DNA of 64,000 bases from Halogeometricum rufum (lineage in GTDB: Archaea; Halobacteriota; Halobacteria; Halobacteriales; Haloferacaceae): the NCBI RefSeq assembly GCF_900112175.1, contig NZ_FOYT01000001.1, forward strand, positions 496,001 through 560,000, read 5' to 3'. Positions 44,039 to 54,036 of this stretch are shown piece after piece. Position 1 is the stretch's first letter. Each line of letters begins with the position of its first letter. Made by a program: the position numbers and the translations under genes. The notes under the pieces were generated by a model. It ran no database searches. It saw nothing but the letters and a program-made list of their open reading frames with translations, and had not been told where the DNA came from.

Positions 44039-44545
44039 TCATCCGTCCACGAGGTCCCAAAATTCGTCGACCGACTGGTAGGGGAGCACGCCGTGCCACG
44101 ACCCGCCGTGTACGTCTTTGTGACAATCCCGACAGAGTGTTGCGAGGTTCGACGGCGTCGACTCGCCGCGCCGGATGTGATGGACCTGTAGATTCGTCTC
44201 GGCACCGCAGGCGACGCACTCGCGGCCGTCCCGGTCGAGAACGTCGTTCCGGACTGTCTCGGAAACCTCCTCGGAGGGGCGCTCCCACCTCGTCTCGCCC
44301 TCTCCCGGTGACCACCCGACCTTGCTCACGTAGCTTCCCGCACAGTCGACGGCTTCCGCGACCGTCTTCCGCGTTATCTTCCCGTAGAACCGCTTCTTGA
44401 GGGCGACGATCTGATCTTTCTTGCTCGCGGCGTCGAGGTCATCGAAGCGCGTTCCCAAGTACGACTCCGCGTCCGCGACGGAGGCGAATCCCAACTCGGA
44501 CTTCGGGGACGTCGTGTCCGGCTCCGCTTCGGGTTCGTCGACCAT
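44039..44545 (-). CDS. HNH endonuclease-domain protein
   Basis: 168 residues from ATG 44545. The C-terminal HNH is VLDRDGRECVACGAETNLQVHHIRRGESTPSNLATLCRDCHKDVHGG, with the zinc pairs CxxC and CxxC and the HH catalytic dyad. Upstream is a helical region (AESYLGTRFDDLDAASKKDQIVALKKRFYGKIT) and a GSYVSKVGW stretch reminiscent of a helix-turn-helix. It may be a homing or restriction nuclease. It lies just outside the outer att site, so it could be host accessory DNA or part of an older element. Confidence 0.7.
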   Translation of the reverse strand: MVDEPEAEPDTTSPKSELGFASVADAESYLGTRFDDLDAASKKDQIVALKKRFYGKITRKTVAEAVDCAGSYVSKVGWSPGEGETRWERPSEEVSETVRNDVLDRDGRECVACGAETNLQVHHIRRGESTPSNLATLCRDCHKDVHGGSWHGVLPYQSVDEFWDLVDG

Positions 44546-44631
44546 CTCTACTCCCCGTTCGCTCGGAACAGTTGAAATTCTTGGGTGTGGATAGGTAGCG
44601 GTGGGTTTCGTGCGACCGGAGGCGGTGATAG

Positions 44632-44778
44632 TCATTGGGAGGGCCCGGAGAACGACCGGCCGCACTCCTGACACCCATAGACCCCCATGTCCTGCTCGTT
44701 CTCTCGAAACGCGGTTTCACGTGAACCGCAGTACGGACAAATGGGGTCTTCACCCTGATATGGCACGGTAAGAGTCAC
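44632..44778 (-). CDS. Small zinc-ribbon protein (48 aa)
   Basis: Starts at GTG 44778. CPYCGSRETAFRENEQDMGVYGCQECGRSF gives two CxxC pairs 18 residues apart, a complete zinc ribbon like those of many small haloarchaeal zinc-finger proteins. A longer frame up to 44991 is Arg/Ser-rich and lacks homologous character. Function unknown. Confidence 0.5.
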   Translation of the reverse strand: MTLTVPYQGEDPICPYCGSRETAFRENEQDMGVYGCQECGRSFSGPSQ

Positions 44779-44970
44779 GGAATCCGACCCGAATAGAAGT
44801 ACCGTTAGCGTCTCCCGCCTACTACTGCGGTCCGATGTGGCGGTGGGAGCTACACTTTGTTCGTCTCGACTTGGTCGTCGTATCTTCGAGACGTCGCTCC
44901 GCCCACGCTGTCTCGGTGAACGGGGACGAAGAGAAGACGCGCACCGCCGAAACCGCGCTCCGGCGCTACG

Positions 44971-44977
44971 TTTATCA
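44971..44977 (+). promoter_or_regulatory. TATA box of the CBS gene
   Basis: TTTATCA lies 23-29 nt upstream of ATG 45000, indicating a leaderless mRNA and supporting that start against upstream in-frame codons. Confidence 0.5.
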
Positions 44978-44999
44978 GCCGAGACTGTCACGTACGTGC

Positions 45000-45404
45000 A
45001 TGGACGATATTTTCGTCGCGCGCCTGATGTCGACGTCGCTCCACACCGTCTCGGCCGACACGCTGGTCGAGGACGCCGCGAAACTGATGATGGAGGAGGG
45101 AATCGGCTCCGTCGTCGTGGTGGACGACGACAACCAGTTGAGCGGCATCCTGACGACGACGGACTTCGTGCGCATCGTCGCCGAACGCAAGCCGAAGGAC
45201 CGGACGCCCGTCTCGGAGTACATGACGGCGGACGTGGTGACGACGACGGCGCAGGTGCCCATCCGCGAGGTGGCGGACACGATGATGAACCACGGGTTCC
45301 ACCACGTCCCCGTCGTCGACGAGGACGAGGGCGTCATCGGCATGATAACCACGACGGACCTCGCCGCCTACCTCTCGACGGCCGAAGCGCCCAGTCCGTC
45401 GTAG
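45000..45404 (+). CDS. Tandem CBS-domain protein
   Basis: 134 residues with two CBS domains: VARLMSTSLHTVSADTLVEDAAKLMMEEGIGSVVVVDDDNQLSGILTTTDFVRIVAE and VSEYMTADVVTTTAQVPIREVADTMMNHGFHHVPVVDEDEGVIGMITTTDLAAYL. CBS pairs bind adenine nucleotides and act as energy or ionic sensors. Stand-alone CBS proteins are common in haloarchaea; target unknown. Confidence 0.88.
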   Translation: MDDIFVARLMSTSLHTVSADTLVEDAAKLMMEEGIGSVVVVDDDNQLSGILTTTDFVRIVAERKPKDRTPVSEYMTADVVTTTAQVPIREVADTMMNHGFHHVPVVDEDEGVIGMITTTDLAAYLSTAEAPSPS

Positions 45405-45501
45405 CGCAGTCGTTCGCCGGCCCTCTAACTCCCGTCCGGATTCGGTGTCCCCCGTCGTGGCCATCGGTACCACTAAGCGTTCGGTCCACGCACGGGTGTG
45501 T

Positions 45502-45735
45502 ATGGACGACGCGGAGTACGACGAACTCACCACCTCGTTGACGCCGAACGAGTCCGTCGACGGGGTGACGACGTACCGAAACACCGTGAGCATCGCCTGT
45601 CCGGCCTGCGAGGAACCGTTCGACGACCTGGTGGTCTGCGAGGAGGAGTACAGCAGCCTCGAGTTGAGCCGGTTGCTCGACCTGTGCGTGACGACGCACG
45701 ACGACGAAGTCGTGCTGTTCACGCACAAGAAGTAG
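45502..45735 (+). CDS. Small haloarchaeal protein with CPAC motif
   Basis: 77 residues from ATG 45502 (MDDAEYDELTTSLTPNESVD). ACPACEEPFDDLVVCEE has a CxxC and a third Cys, suggesting partial zinc binding; the C-terminus VVLFTHKK is typical of small conserved haloarchaeal proteins. Convergent with the RNase R gene, 35 bp apart. Function unknown. Confidence 0.6.
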   Translation: MDDAEYDELTTSLTPNESVDGVTTYRNTVSIACPACEEPFDDLVVCEEEYSSLELSRLLDLCVTTHDDEVVLFTHKK

Positions 45736-45770
45736 ACGAGGCGTCGCTTAGAAGTAGACGAGAAGTAGCC

Positions 45771-47099
45771 TTACGCCGCTTCTTCTTCGGGCGGAAGACC
45801 GTTCTCGTCGAGGACGTCCCCGTCCTCGTCCACGGTGACGATACCGCGGTTGTTCACCGCGTAGGGGTCCAGCCCCACCTCTTCGAGGAACTGCTTGTAC
45901 AGTCGCTCGGCGGTCTCGGCGTCCTTCTGCCGGTCCGAGGCGCGGTCGCAGAGTTCGACGAGGTCCTCGGGGACGTCGTTCTCGTGGACGATCCAGTGGT
46001 TGATGAGGTCCGACAGCCGACGGATGGGCGAGGTGAAGTGCCCGTAGATGTCGAAGTTCAGGGCGTGGTGCCCGCCGAACGGGTCGTTCATGTACTTCGC
46101 GCGGGGCATCACCTTCAGCACGGCGCGCTGAATCTTGTTGAGAGAGCGTCCCGGCGAGTCCTCCAACGCCGCGTTGACGGCCTTCCGCGGGTCGTCGAAC
46201 TTCGCGCTCGGAATCTTCACCCCGTCGAGTTCCATGATCTCTCGCAGCGCCTTGTCCCACTGGTCGGGCGTCGGTTGCGGGTGGACGCGGTACATCGCCT
46301 CGACGCCGCGACCCCACATGAGTTCGTGCGTGACGGCCTTGTTCGCCTTCAGCATGCACTCCTCGATGATGGTGTGCGCGCGGTCACGCCGCGGGTTGAG
46401 GACGAGCGACCCGTCCTCCTTTCGCTGTTCGTGCATCTGGTCGGCGAGTTCGAAGACGAGCGTACACTCGTCGTGGAGGGGGAGACTCTCGTCGTCGAGT
46501 CGTTTCTCGGCCTGCGAGTAAGTGAGGCGTTCGTCGGACTCGATGACGGACTTGTAGATGTCTATCTCCTCGAACGAGAGCGTCTCCTTGTCTATCTCCA
46601 TCTCCACCGTGTGGGCGAGACGGTCCTCGTTGGGGACGAGCGAACACACCGTCTCCGCCAGCATCGGCGGGAGCATGTGGATGGTGTAGGCGGGGAGGTA
46701 GACGGTGTTCCCGCGCTTGACGGCCTCGGCCCACATCTCCGACCCCGGGTGGACGTAGTGGGTCACGTCGGCGATGTGGACCCACAGCGTGTACGTCTCC
46801 TCGTTCTCGGCGATGGAGATGGCGTCGTCGAAGTCCTGAGCGTCGATGGGGTCCGTGGTCCACGTCGTCAGGTCCCGGAGGTCCTGCCGTACGTCCACTT
46901 CCTCCTGAATCTCCGCCTGAACGTCTTTCGTTCGTTCGCGCGCCTCGGAGAGCACCGGGCCGGGGAACGCGTCGCGAATCTCGAACTCCTCGAAGAGTTC
47001 CTCGCGTTTGTCCTGCAGTTGCCGGGCGACGTCGGGACTGATTTCGACGGGGCCTTGCCCCTCGGCCGTCCCGGCCTGCGCCTGCGCGTCGTTCGACAT
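45771..47099 (-). CDS. RNase R-like exoribonuclease (RNB domain only)
   Basis: 442 residues from ATG 47099. The RNB catalytic motif is TTDPIDAQDFDDAISI (metal-binding aspartates, about 85-100), followed by WVHIADVTHYV. The C-terminal half carries AKYMNDPFGGHHALNFDIYGHFTSPIRRLSDLINHW. Cold-shock and S1 domains are absent, as in the minimal haloarchaeal RNase R. It degrades RNA 3' to 5'; haloarchaea lack an exosome, so this enzyme is a main decay nuclease. Confidence 0.9.
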   Translation of the reverse strand: MSNDAQAQAGTAEGQGPVEISPDVARQLQDKREELFEEFEIRDAFPGPVLSEARERTKDVQAEIQEEVDVRQDLRDLTTWTTDPIDAQDFDDAISIAENEETYTLWVHIADVTHYVHPGSEMWAEAVKRGNTVYLPAYTIHMLPPMLAETVCSLVPNEDRLAHTVEMEIDKETLSFEEIDIYKSVIESDERLTYSQAEKRLDDESLPLHDECTLVFELADQMHEQRKEDGSLVLNPRRDRAHTIIEECMLKANKAVTHELMWGRGVEAMYRVHPQPTPDQWDKALREIMELDGVKIPSAKFDDPRKAVNAALEDSPGRSLNKIQRAVLKVMPRAKYMNDPFGGHHALNFDIYGHFTSPIRRLSDLINHWIVHENDVPEDLVELCDRASDRQKDAETAERLYKQFLEEVGLDPYAVNNRGIVTVDEDGDVLDENGLPPEEEAA

Positions 47100-47244
47100 G
47101 ACCTGCACTTAACGCGAGAGATAGTTAGTCGTGTCGCACGGCGTCGCGTGCGTCGCGCGGCGCCGAGCGTCCGCGTCGTCGTCGCGTCTTCCCACCGATG
47201 CCCGACGACGAAACTCCGGTACGTCGCCGTCCCCCGAGCGACGG

Positions 47245-47553
47245 TCAGCGTTCGCGTTCGGTCTCCTCGGTCGGGCCGTACCGCTCTTCGACCGCGTCGC
47301 GATACCGGTGCAGGAACTCCGTCTGGTCCAACCCGTCCTCCTCGATGTCGAGGATGAGCGACTCCAGTTCCGCCCGGGGCTGGTGACACAGCTCTCGGTA
47401 ACACTCCTTACAGAGGTGTTCGAACTCCTTGCCCTGTCGGTTCCACCGGTCGCCCTCCTTGTCGTACTCGCGGGCTTCCCCGCGGAGGACGGACGTGCCG
47501 CAGGCGATGCAGACGACCGTTTTCCGGTCCCGGTTGGTCCGGGAACGCCACAT
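47245..47553 (-). CDS. Zinc-finger-containing haloarchaeal protein
   Basis: 102 residues. CIACGTSVLRGEAREYDKEGDRWNRQGKEFEHLCKECYRELCHQPR contains two CxxC pairs (treble-clef-like spacing). The C-terminal half is a charged helix (ESLILDIEEDGLDQTEFLHRYRDAVEERYG). Conserved-looking, function unknown. It is divergent from the PUA gene. Confidence 0.65.
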   Translation of the reverse strand: MWRSRTNRDRKTVVCIACGTSVLRGEAREYDKEGDRWNRQGKEFEHLCKECYRELCHQPRAELESLILDIEEDGLDQTEFLHRYRDAVEERYGPTEETERER

Positions 47554-47692
47554 AAGAACCAGCAGGAACCCCCGTTACTTAGCGTTTGTTCCCCGTCAGA
47601 CACGTGATAGATAGGATGTATGTCACGGACGACTTCGAAAACTCGGTTCGAATAACGGTCGATTTATTCACCACGATACCGTCTGCGGTGAT

Positions 47693-48175
47693 ATGAACGT
47701 CAAGTCCCGTCACCACCTTCGCTCCGACGAGATTTCGGAGTTGGAGGCGGCGATTGCCGAACAGACCGGCGTGGAGTTGGACGGCGACGCGTACGAGATG
47801 GTCGAACTCGCGGACGCCGACTTCGACGTCGTCCTCGTGGACGGCGACCCGGTGGTCGTCTACATGGACGACGAACGCCCCTTCCTCACCGTCGCGGGCG
47901 CGAACGCGTACGAACCGACGACGCACGTCGTCACCGTCGACGCCGGCGCCGTCTCGTTCGTCAGCGACGGCGCGGACGTGATGCGCCCCGGCATCGTGGA
48001 CGCCGACGAGGACATCGAACCCGGTGACCTCGTCCTCGTCGCCGAGGAGACGCACGGGAAGGTGCTCGCCATCGGCCGCGCTCTCGAACCCGGCGCGGAG
48101 ATGGCCGGCGACTCGGGCAAGGTCGTCGAGTCGCTGCACCACGTCGGCGACGACCTGTTCGAATTCTCGGTCTGA
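47693..48175 (+). CDS. PUA-domain RNA-binding protein
   Basis: 160 residues. MNVKSRHHLRSDEISELEAAIAEQTG is the pre-PUA domain, and TVDAGAVSFVSDGADVMRPGIVDADEDIEPGDLVLVAEETHGKVLAIGRAL is the C-terminal PUA fold. This MCT-1/Tma20-like architecture suggests binding to rRNA or tRNA in translation. TATA box TTTATT (47663-47668) lies 25-30 nt upstream, confirming the start. Confidence 0.88.
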   Translation: MNVKSRHHLRSDEISELEAAIAEQTGVELDGDAYEMVELADADFDVVLVDGDPVVVYMDDERPFLTVAGANAYEPTTHVVTVDAGAVSFVSDGADVMRPGIVDADEDIEPGDLVLVAEETHGKVLAIGRALEPGAEMAGDSGKVVESLHHVGDDLFEFSV

Positions 48176-48242
48176 GGCGCACTCGGTCCCGCTTCGTTCC
48201 GGTTCGACCCTCGCTCGGGCCCGCCCCGCGTCGGTCCGAGCC

Positions 48243-49019
48243 TCACTCCCCGTCCTGATACTTCGCCACCGCCGTCTCGTAGCCCTCCTTGGCCAGTTCG
48301 TACGTCTCGCGGAGGTCCGCTATCGGCGTCCGCGTCGCGTCCACGCGCAGGTCGTCGTAGTACGGTCGCGGCGCCTCCTCGGCCGTCGTCGTCACGAGGA
48401 GCGCCGCACTCTGTACCTCCAACTCCTCCCGCTTGTCACCCCCCGCCTCGTGGCCCGCTTCGAGTGCGTCTATCAACCGTTTGGCGAGGGTATCCTCGCC
48501 GCCGTCGCCACCGTCACCGTTCTCTCCGTCGGCGCGGTCATCGTTCCCGCCGCCGTCGTTCTCGTCGCGGTCACCGCTCCCGCCGTCGCCGCCAGCGAGG
48601 CCGGACTCGTACGCCGCCGCGGTGGCGTCCAGCACGGACTCGCCCGTGAGGAGGTTGCCGGCGACGGTGTAGTTCTCGCCGACGCGGTGGCCGAACCAGC
48701 CCTGACACTCCGCGCCGGAGAACGCGAACGTCCCCTCGGCGTCCACGCCGTGCAGTTGGCGCTGCTCGCGTCCCTCGTCGGCGTTCAGGAGGGCCTGCAG
48801 GGCGTCCTCGACGGCGAGTCCGTCGTCGAGGTACTCGACGCCCCGTCGCCCCAACTCGACGTTCACGAGGCTCTGTGTCGCCACCGCGCCGTTCTCGGAG
48901 GCGAACGGGCAGAGCGTGCCGACGGCCGGGAGGCGCGTCGTCACCGCGACGCCGAACCGCGTCTGTTCCTCGCCCGTCTCGTCGGTGTCCGTCTCGCGGA
49001 CGCAGATGCTGAAGGTCAC
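48243..49019 (-). CDS. DUF1028-family protein (Ntn-hydrolase-like)
   Basis: 258 residues from GTG 49019 (TFSICVRETD). ETGEEQTRFGVAVTTRLPAVGTLCPFASENGAVATQSLVNVELGRRGVEYL is the DUF1028 signature, and HGVDAEGTFAFSGAECQGWFGHRVGENYTVAGNLLTG the second block. The family has an Ntn-hydrolase-like fold of uncertain activity. A 25-residue Gly/Asp-rich insertion near 160-190 is a haloarchaeal disordered linker. Confidence 0.83.
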   Translation of the reverse strand: MTFSICVRETDTDETGEEQTRFGVAVTTRLPAVGTLCPFASENGAVATQSLVNVELGRRGVEYLDDGLAVEDALQALLNADEGREQRQLHGVDAEGTFAFSGAECQGWFGHRVGENYTVAGNLLTGESVLDATAAAYESGLAGGDGGSGDRDENDGGGNDDRADGENGDGGDGGEDTLAKRLIDALEAGHEAGGDKREELEVQSAALLVTTTAEEAPRPYYDDLRVDATRTPIADLRETYELAKEGYETAVAKYQDGE

Positions 49020-49140
49020 GTCGGAGGCGACGGTGCCGCGTCGCAAAAATCCCGCTCTGTCGACACACAGCAGTCGTATCGACCGCGTCTGACGGCCGTC
49101 TGACGTAAGAACTAACCCCGCCGTAGCGATTGTAGCGTGT

Positions 49141-49494
49141 ATGGGTATCATGAGCAAAATCCTCAGTGGCGGAGAGAACCACTCGACTGAGGACTACGTC
49201 GAACTCGACCTCGACGACTTCGACACCGCGCGCGGCGAGGCGGGGATGAGCGTTCGCATCGCCACCATCAACGACAAACAGGACGTCATCGGCATCAAGG
49301 ACGCCGTCTACGACGGCGACCTGGTCATCGCGGACATCACGCGCCACACCACCTCCGACAGCACGATGGAGCACATCATCGACGACCTGCGACAGGTCGC
49401 CGACGAGGTGGACGGCGACATCGTCCAGAAGGGCGACGACCAACTCATCATCACGCCCACGGGCGTCACCGTCGGCCGCGAAAAGCTCTCGTAA
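49141..49494 (+). CDS. sepF: Cell division protein SepF (archaeal)
   Basis: 117 residues. The N-terminal amphipathic membrane-targeting helix (MGIMSKILSGG) is followed by STEDYVELDLDDFDTARGEAGMSVRIATI and a SepF core with DAVYDGDLVIADITRHTTSDSTMEHIIDDLRQVADEVDGDIVQKGDDQLIITP. Archaeal SepF tethers FtsZ rings to the membrane; Haloferax depends on it for division. uvrA is a frequent neighbour; here a methyltransferase gene lies between. Confidence 0.93.
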   Translation: MGIMSKILSGGENHSTEDYVELDLDDFDTARGEAGMSVRIATINDKQDVIGIKDAVYDGDLVIADITRHTTSDSTMEHIIDDLRQVADEVDGDIVQKGDDQLIITPTGVTVGREKLS

Positions 49495-49702
49495 GCCGCT
49501 CTCGCCCCGCCGACACGGACCGCGCCACGACCGCGCCACCTCCGCGTCGACACTCTCTCTCCTCCCCGCGGCCAGCCACGCCTCTCTGTATCCCGTCCAG
49601 TCGGGCGTCGCTCTTCCCCACGTCCAGCCACGCGTCTCTCCGTCGCCGTGCGCCCCGGATAGCAAGGAGTATTCGGTGGGGCCGGCAACAGGGAGGTGAC
49701 AG

Positions 49703-50581
49703 ATGGAGACCCTCACAGTCGAGGACCAGACCGTCTACTTCAAGAGTTCCGAGGAGATGGACGAGGTGGACGACGCCGACCTCGTGGTCACGAGCCCCCC
49801 CTACTGGAACCTGAAGGACTACGGCCACGAGAACCAGATCGGACACGCCGAGACCTACGAGGACTACCTCGACAGGCTCCAGACGGTGTGGGACGCCTGT
49901 TACGAGGCCACCGCCGAGGACGCCATCATGGTCGTCAACGTCGGCGACCGACGGCACGAGAAGCGCTTCTACCCCATCGCGATGGACATCTACAACCGGA
50001 TGGAGCGGTGGAACCTCCTCGACAACCTCGTCTGGTACATCCCCAACTCGCTCCCCCAACCCGCCTACTACCTCGACAAACTGTTCGACGACAAGTACGA
50101 GAACCTGCTCGTCTTCGCGAAGAACCACGACTACGAGTACACGTTCAACAAGATTCGGGTCGAACAGAAGTACAAGGGCGTCGACCCGCGCGAGGAGAAG
50201 ATGAACGACGCGGGCCGCAGCGTCGGTAACGTGTTGAAGATGCGGGCGTACCGACCGCCGACCATCAAGCAGGGCAACTACCACGCCGCCGCCTACCCCG
50301 AGGAACTCGTCTACGCGCTGCTGTACACCTTCTCGAACCCGGGCGACACGGTGCTTGACCCGTTCCTCGGCTCCGGGACGACCCTGAAAGTCGCCCGGAA
50401 GATGGACCGCGTCGGCGTCGGCTACGAGATAGACGCGGACTACCGGGACCTCATCGCCGAACGCGTCCGCGAGGACATGGACGTGCCCGCGTGGGAGCAG
50501 TTCGACGTCCTCTCGGACGCGAGTCCGACGAACGAGAGGAAGGGGACCACTGAGTCGTCGCTCTCGGACTTCTCGGAGTAG
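49703..50581 (+). CDS. DNA methyltransferase (N4-cytosine/N6-adenine type)
   Basis: 292 residues. Catalytic motif IV is VVTSPPYWNLKDYGHENQIG (SPPY, most often m4C) and the SAM motif I is VLDPFLGSGTTLKVARKMDRVGVGYEID, in the circularly permuted beta-class order. The middle contains the target-recognition-like region with NYHAAAYPEELVYALLYTF. No restriction endonuclease lies nearby, so it is a solitary (orphan) methyltransferase; recognition sequence unknown. Confidence 0.88.
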   Translation: METLTVEDQTVYFKSSEEMDEVDDADLVVTSPPYWNLKDYGHENQIGHAETYEDYLDRLQTVWDACYEATAEDAIMVVNVGDRRHEKRFYPIAMDIYNRMERWNLLDNLVWYIPNSLPQPAYYLDKLFDDKYENLLVFAKNHDYEYTFNKIRVEQKYKGVDPREEKMNDAGRSVGNVLKMRAYRPPTIKQGNYHAAAYPEELVYALLYTFSNPGDTVLDPFLGSGTTLKVARKMDRVGVGYEIDADYRDLIAERVREDMDVPAWEQFDVLSDASPTNERKGTTESSLSDFSE

Positions 50582-50637
50582 GCTCGAATCGGTGCAACCG
50601 ACAGGTACACGTCCATCAGTTCCCTAGCCGAGCGTAG

Positions 50638-53586
50638 ATGAGCAAGGACTTCATCGAGGTTCGAGGTGCGGAAGAACACAACCTCAAAGACCTCGACGTC
50701 CAGATTCCTCGCGAAGCGTTCACCGTCGTCACCGGGCTCTCGGGGTCGGGTAAGTCGTCGCTCGCGTTCGAGACGATTTACGCCGAGGGGCAACGGCGGT
50801 ACATCGAGTCGCTGTCGGCGTACGCCCGCAACTTCCTCGGGCAGATGGACAAGCCGCAGGTGGAGGCCGTCGAGGGTCTCTCGCCCGCCATCTCCATCGA
50901 CCAGAAGAACGCGGCGAACAACCCGCGTTCGACCGTCGGCACCGTCACCGAACTGCACGACTACCTCCGCCTCCTGTACGCCCGCGTCGGGACGCAGTAC
51001 GACCCCATCACGGGCGAAGAGGTCGGCGAGCAGTCCGCACAGGACATGGTCACGCAGATTCTCTCGCTCCCGGCGGGCACCCGCGCGAAGATCGTCGCGC
51101 CGGTCGTCCGCGACCAGAAGGGGGCGTTCGAGGACCTGTTCGACGAACTCGTCGCCGACGGTTACGCCCGCGTCGAGGTGGACGGCGAGGAGTTCGACCT
51201 GACGGTCGAGCGTCCGGACCTCGACAAGAACTACGACCACACCGTCGACGTGGTAGTCGACCGGGTGAAGATTCGCCCCGAGGACCGCTCCAGAATCGCC
51301 GACAGCGTCGAGACGGCGCTGGAGGAGGCCGACGGCGTGCTGCAACTCGTCGTGCCCGACCCACCCGAGGACGTGCCGTTCGCGTCGAACACGCGGTCGA
51401 CGGGTGACCTCGCGGGCGAGGGCGACGACCGACTCGTCGTGCAGTTCTCCGAGGAACTCGGCAACCCGAACTCCGAGTTCCAGTTCTCCGAGATAGAGAC
51501 GCGGTCGTTCTCGTTCAACAGCCCGCACGGCGCGTGTCCGTCGTGTGAGGGCCTCGGCCAGACGAAGGAGATAGACGAGGTCCTCGTCGTCGTCGACCCC
51601 TCGAAGCCCCTCAAGCACGTCTTCGAACCGTGGTCGTACAACCGGTCGTACTACCGCACGCGGCTGGACTCGGTGGCCGAGCACTTCGGCGTCTCGCTGG
51701 ACACGCCGTTCGAGGAGGTGGACGACGACGTGCAGCGACAGTTCCTCTACGGCACCGACCGAGAGGTCGTCTTCGAGCGACAGACGCGCAACGGGACCCG
51801 CCGGAAACAGAAGCGCTTCGAGGGCGTCATCCCGAACCTCGAACGACGGCACGTCGAGACGGATTCGGAGTCGACGCGCGACCACATCGAGAAGTACATG
51901 GCGACCACCACCTGCCCCGACTGCGACGGCACGCGCCTGAAAGAGCAGTCGCGGCACGTCCTCGTCGCCGGCACCGCCATCACCGAGGTGAACCGGATGA
52001 GCATCGGCGACGCCCTCGAACACTTCGAGGGACTCGAAGCCGAACTCGGCGACCGGGAACGGACCATCGCCGAGGAGATTCTCAAGGAGATTCGCGCCCG
52101 TCTCGGCTTCATGGAGGAGGTGGGGCTGGAGTACCTGACGCTCGACCGCGAGGCGTCGACGCTGTCGGGCGGCGAGAGCCAGCGCATCCGCCTCGCGACG
52201 CAGGTGGGGTCGGGCCTCGTCGGCGTCCTCTACGTCCTCGACGAACCCTCCATCGGCCTGCACCAACGCGACAACGACCGCCTCCTGAACACTCTCGAAG
52301 GCCTGCGGGACCTCGGCAACACGCTCATCGTCGTCGAACACGACGAGGAGACGATGCGGCGCGCGGACAACGTCGTGGACATGGGTCCCGGCCCGGGCAA
52401 GCGCGGCGGCGAAATCGTCGTGCAGGGCGACTTCGACGACATCTGCGCGGCCGACGACTCCGTCACGGGCGAGTACCTCTCCGGCCGTCGGGAGATACCC
52501 GTCCCCGACGAACGCCGCACGTCCGAGGAGTTCCTCACCGTCCGCGGGGCGCGACAGCACAACCTGAAGAACCTCGACGTGGACCTGCCCATCGGGCAGT
52601 TCACCGCCATCACCGGCGTCTCCGGGTCGGGCAAGTCCACGCTGATGCACGAGATTCTCTACAAGGGGCTGGCGCGGACGATGAACGACAACACGTCGGT
52701 CCACCCCGGCGACCACGACGCCATCGAGGGCGTCGACAACATCGAGACGGTGCGCCTCATCGACCAGTCGCCCATCGGTCGGACGCCGCGGTCGAACCCC
52801 GCGACGTACACCGGCGTTTTCGACTACATCCGCGAACTGTTCGCCGAGACGAAACTGTCGAAACAGCGCGGCTACGAGAAGGGCCGCTTCTCGTTCAACG
52901 TGAAGGGCGGGCGCTGTGAGGCCTGCGGCGGGCAGGGGACGGTGAAGATAGAGATGAACTTCCTCTCGGACGTGTACGTCCCCTGCGAGGAGTGCGGCGG
53001 CGCGCGGTACAACGACGCCACCCTCGACGTGACGTACAAGGGCAAGACCATCTCCGACGTGCTGGACATGGAAGTCTCGGAGGCGCTGACGTTCTTCGAG
53101 GCGAACTCGCAGATTCGCCGCCGCCTGCAACTCCTGCAGGACGTCGGCCTCGGCTACATGACGCTCGGACAGCCCTCGACGACGCTGTCGGGCGGGGAGG
53201 CCCAGCGCATCAAACTCGCCGAGGAGTTGGGCAAGAAACAGACCGGCGACACGCTGTACCTCCTCGACGAACCGACGACGGGCCTCCACAAGGAGGACGA
53301 ACGGAAACTCATCGAGGTGCTGCAACGCCTCACCGACAACGGCAACACCGTGGTCGTCGTCGAACACGAACTCGACCTGGTGAAGAACGCCGACAACGTC
53401 CTCGACCTCGGTCCCGAGGGCGGCGAACACGGCGGCGAAATCGTCGCCACCGGCACGCCCGAGGCGGTGGCGCGCGTCGAGGAGTCGCACACGGGCCGCT
53501 ACCTCCGTGACCTCCTGCCCGACGTGGACATGGAGGGCCCGCGCTCGGACCGGCGCAAGCCCGCGAAGGCACCGAGCGACGACTGA
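50638..53586 (+). CDS. uvrA: Excinuclease ABC subunit A
   Basis: 982 residues with two ABC ATPase modules. Walker A sites are [10 protein letters not shown] (33-42) and [10 protein letters not shown] (660-669). ABC signatures [13 protein letters not shown] and [13 protein letters not shown] are each followed by LDEPS/LDEPT. The zinc modules include CPSCEGLG and [29 protein letters not shown]. It detects bulky DNA lesions in nucleotide excision repair; UvrB and UvrC are elsewhere. Haloarchaea probably acquired uvrABC from bacteria. Confidence 0.97.
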   Translation: MSKDFIEVRGAEEHNLKDLDVQIPREAFTVVTGLSGSGKSSLAFETIYAEGQRRYIESLSAYARNFLGQMDKPQVEAVEGLSPAISIDQKNAANNPRSTVGTVTELHDYLRLLYARVGTQYDPITGEEVGEQSAQDMVTQILSLPAGTRAKIVAPVVRDQKGAFEDLFDELVADGYARVEVDGEEFDLTVERPDLDKNYDHTVDVVVDRVKIRPEDRSRIADSVETALEEADGVLQLVVPDPPEDVPFASNTRSTGDLAGEGDDRLVVQFSEELGNPNSEFQFSEIETRSFSFNSPHGACPSCEGLGQTKEIDEVLVVVDPSKPLKHVFEPWSYNRSYYRTRLDSVAEHFGVSLDTPFEEVDDDVQRQFLYGTDREVVFERQTRNGTRRKQKRFEGVIPNLERRHVETDSESTRDHIEKYMATTTCPDCDGTRLKEQSRHVLVAGTAITEVNRMSIGDALEHFEGLEAELGDRERTIAEEILKEIRARLGFMEEVGLEYLTLDREASTLSGGESQRIRLATQVGSGLVGVLYVLDEPSIGLHQRDNDRLLNTLEGLRDLGNTLIVVEHDEETMRRADNVVDMGPGPGKRGGEIVVQGDFDDICAADDSVTGEYLSGRREIPVPDERRTSEEFLTVRGARQHNLKNLDVDLPIGQFTAITGVSGSGKSTLMHEILYKGLARTMNDNTSVHPGDHDAIEGVDNIETVRLIDQSPIGRTPRSNPATYTGVFDYIRELFAETKLSKQRGYEKGRFSFNVKGGRCEACGGQGTVKIEMNFLSDVYVPCEECGGARYNDATLDVTYKGKTISDVLDMEVSEALTFFEANSQIRRRLQLLQDVGLGYMTLGQPSTTLSGGEAQRIKLAEELGKKQTGDTLYLLDEPTTGLHKEDERKLIEVLQRLTDNGNTVVVVEHELDLVKNADNVLDLGPEGGEHGGEIVATGTPEAVARVEESHTGRYLRDLLPDVDMEGPRSDRRKPAKAPSDD

Positions 53587-53700
53587 CCGGTCGTCGCTCC
53601 CGCCGCACCGAGGCGGTCCGACACGGCCGTGGTACGGGCCGCCGATTCTCACGTTCGAGAGTCGGCGCCGCTCCAGCCGCCAGTCGCTCTCGCGACGGAC

Positions 53701-53904
53701 TCACTCGACGACGGCGAGCAGCATCACCGCCGCGACGAGCGAGACGGCCAGCGCGAAGATGCCGACGCTCTTGGTCGCCGTGGCGGCGTTCGGCCCGGCC
53801 GCGACGCTCACCTCGGTGGAGAGCAGGAACCCGGCGAGCCAGAAGCCGCCGACGGCGACGCCACTCATCCCGAGCGCGTACTTCGCCGTCACGTTCGCGG
53901 ACAT
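53701..53904 (-). CDS. Small two-helix membrane protein
   Basis: 67 residues from ATG 53904. Two hydrophobic helices (about 11-35, GMSGVAVGGFWLAGFLL, and 48-66, SVGIFALAVSLVAAVMLLAV). It has no recognised family; length and composition are common among small haloarchaeal membrane proteins. It lies between uvrA and the propeller gene, on the opposite strand. Confidence 0.55.
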   Translation of the reverse strand: MSANVTAKYALGMSGVAVGGFWLAGFLLSTEVSVAAGPNAATATKSVGIFALAVSLVAAVMLLAVVE

Positions 53905-54036
53905 ACACTGCACGTCAGTTCGAAACACAATGAATCTGTGCTACCGGTTTTCGAAACTGATACTCACGTTCCGCCGCAGCTCCGACGGAAGTCACCCCGC
54001 ACAACCGTCAAGTCTCCGGGTACGCTACGGTGTGAC

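Noticed and set aside
43957-44205. N-terminal extension of the small zinc-ribbon protein
   Set aside because: It overlaps the HNH coding region and is Arg/Ser/Thr-rich without conserved features.
49703-50581. Calling the methyltransferase the haloarchaeal CTAG enzyme Zim
   Set aside because: The motif here is SPPYWNLKDYG, which does not match my recollection of Zim, and no target specificity can be read.
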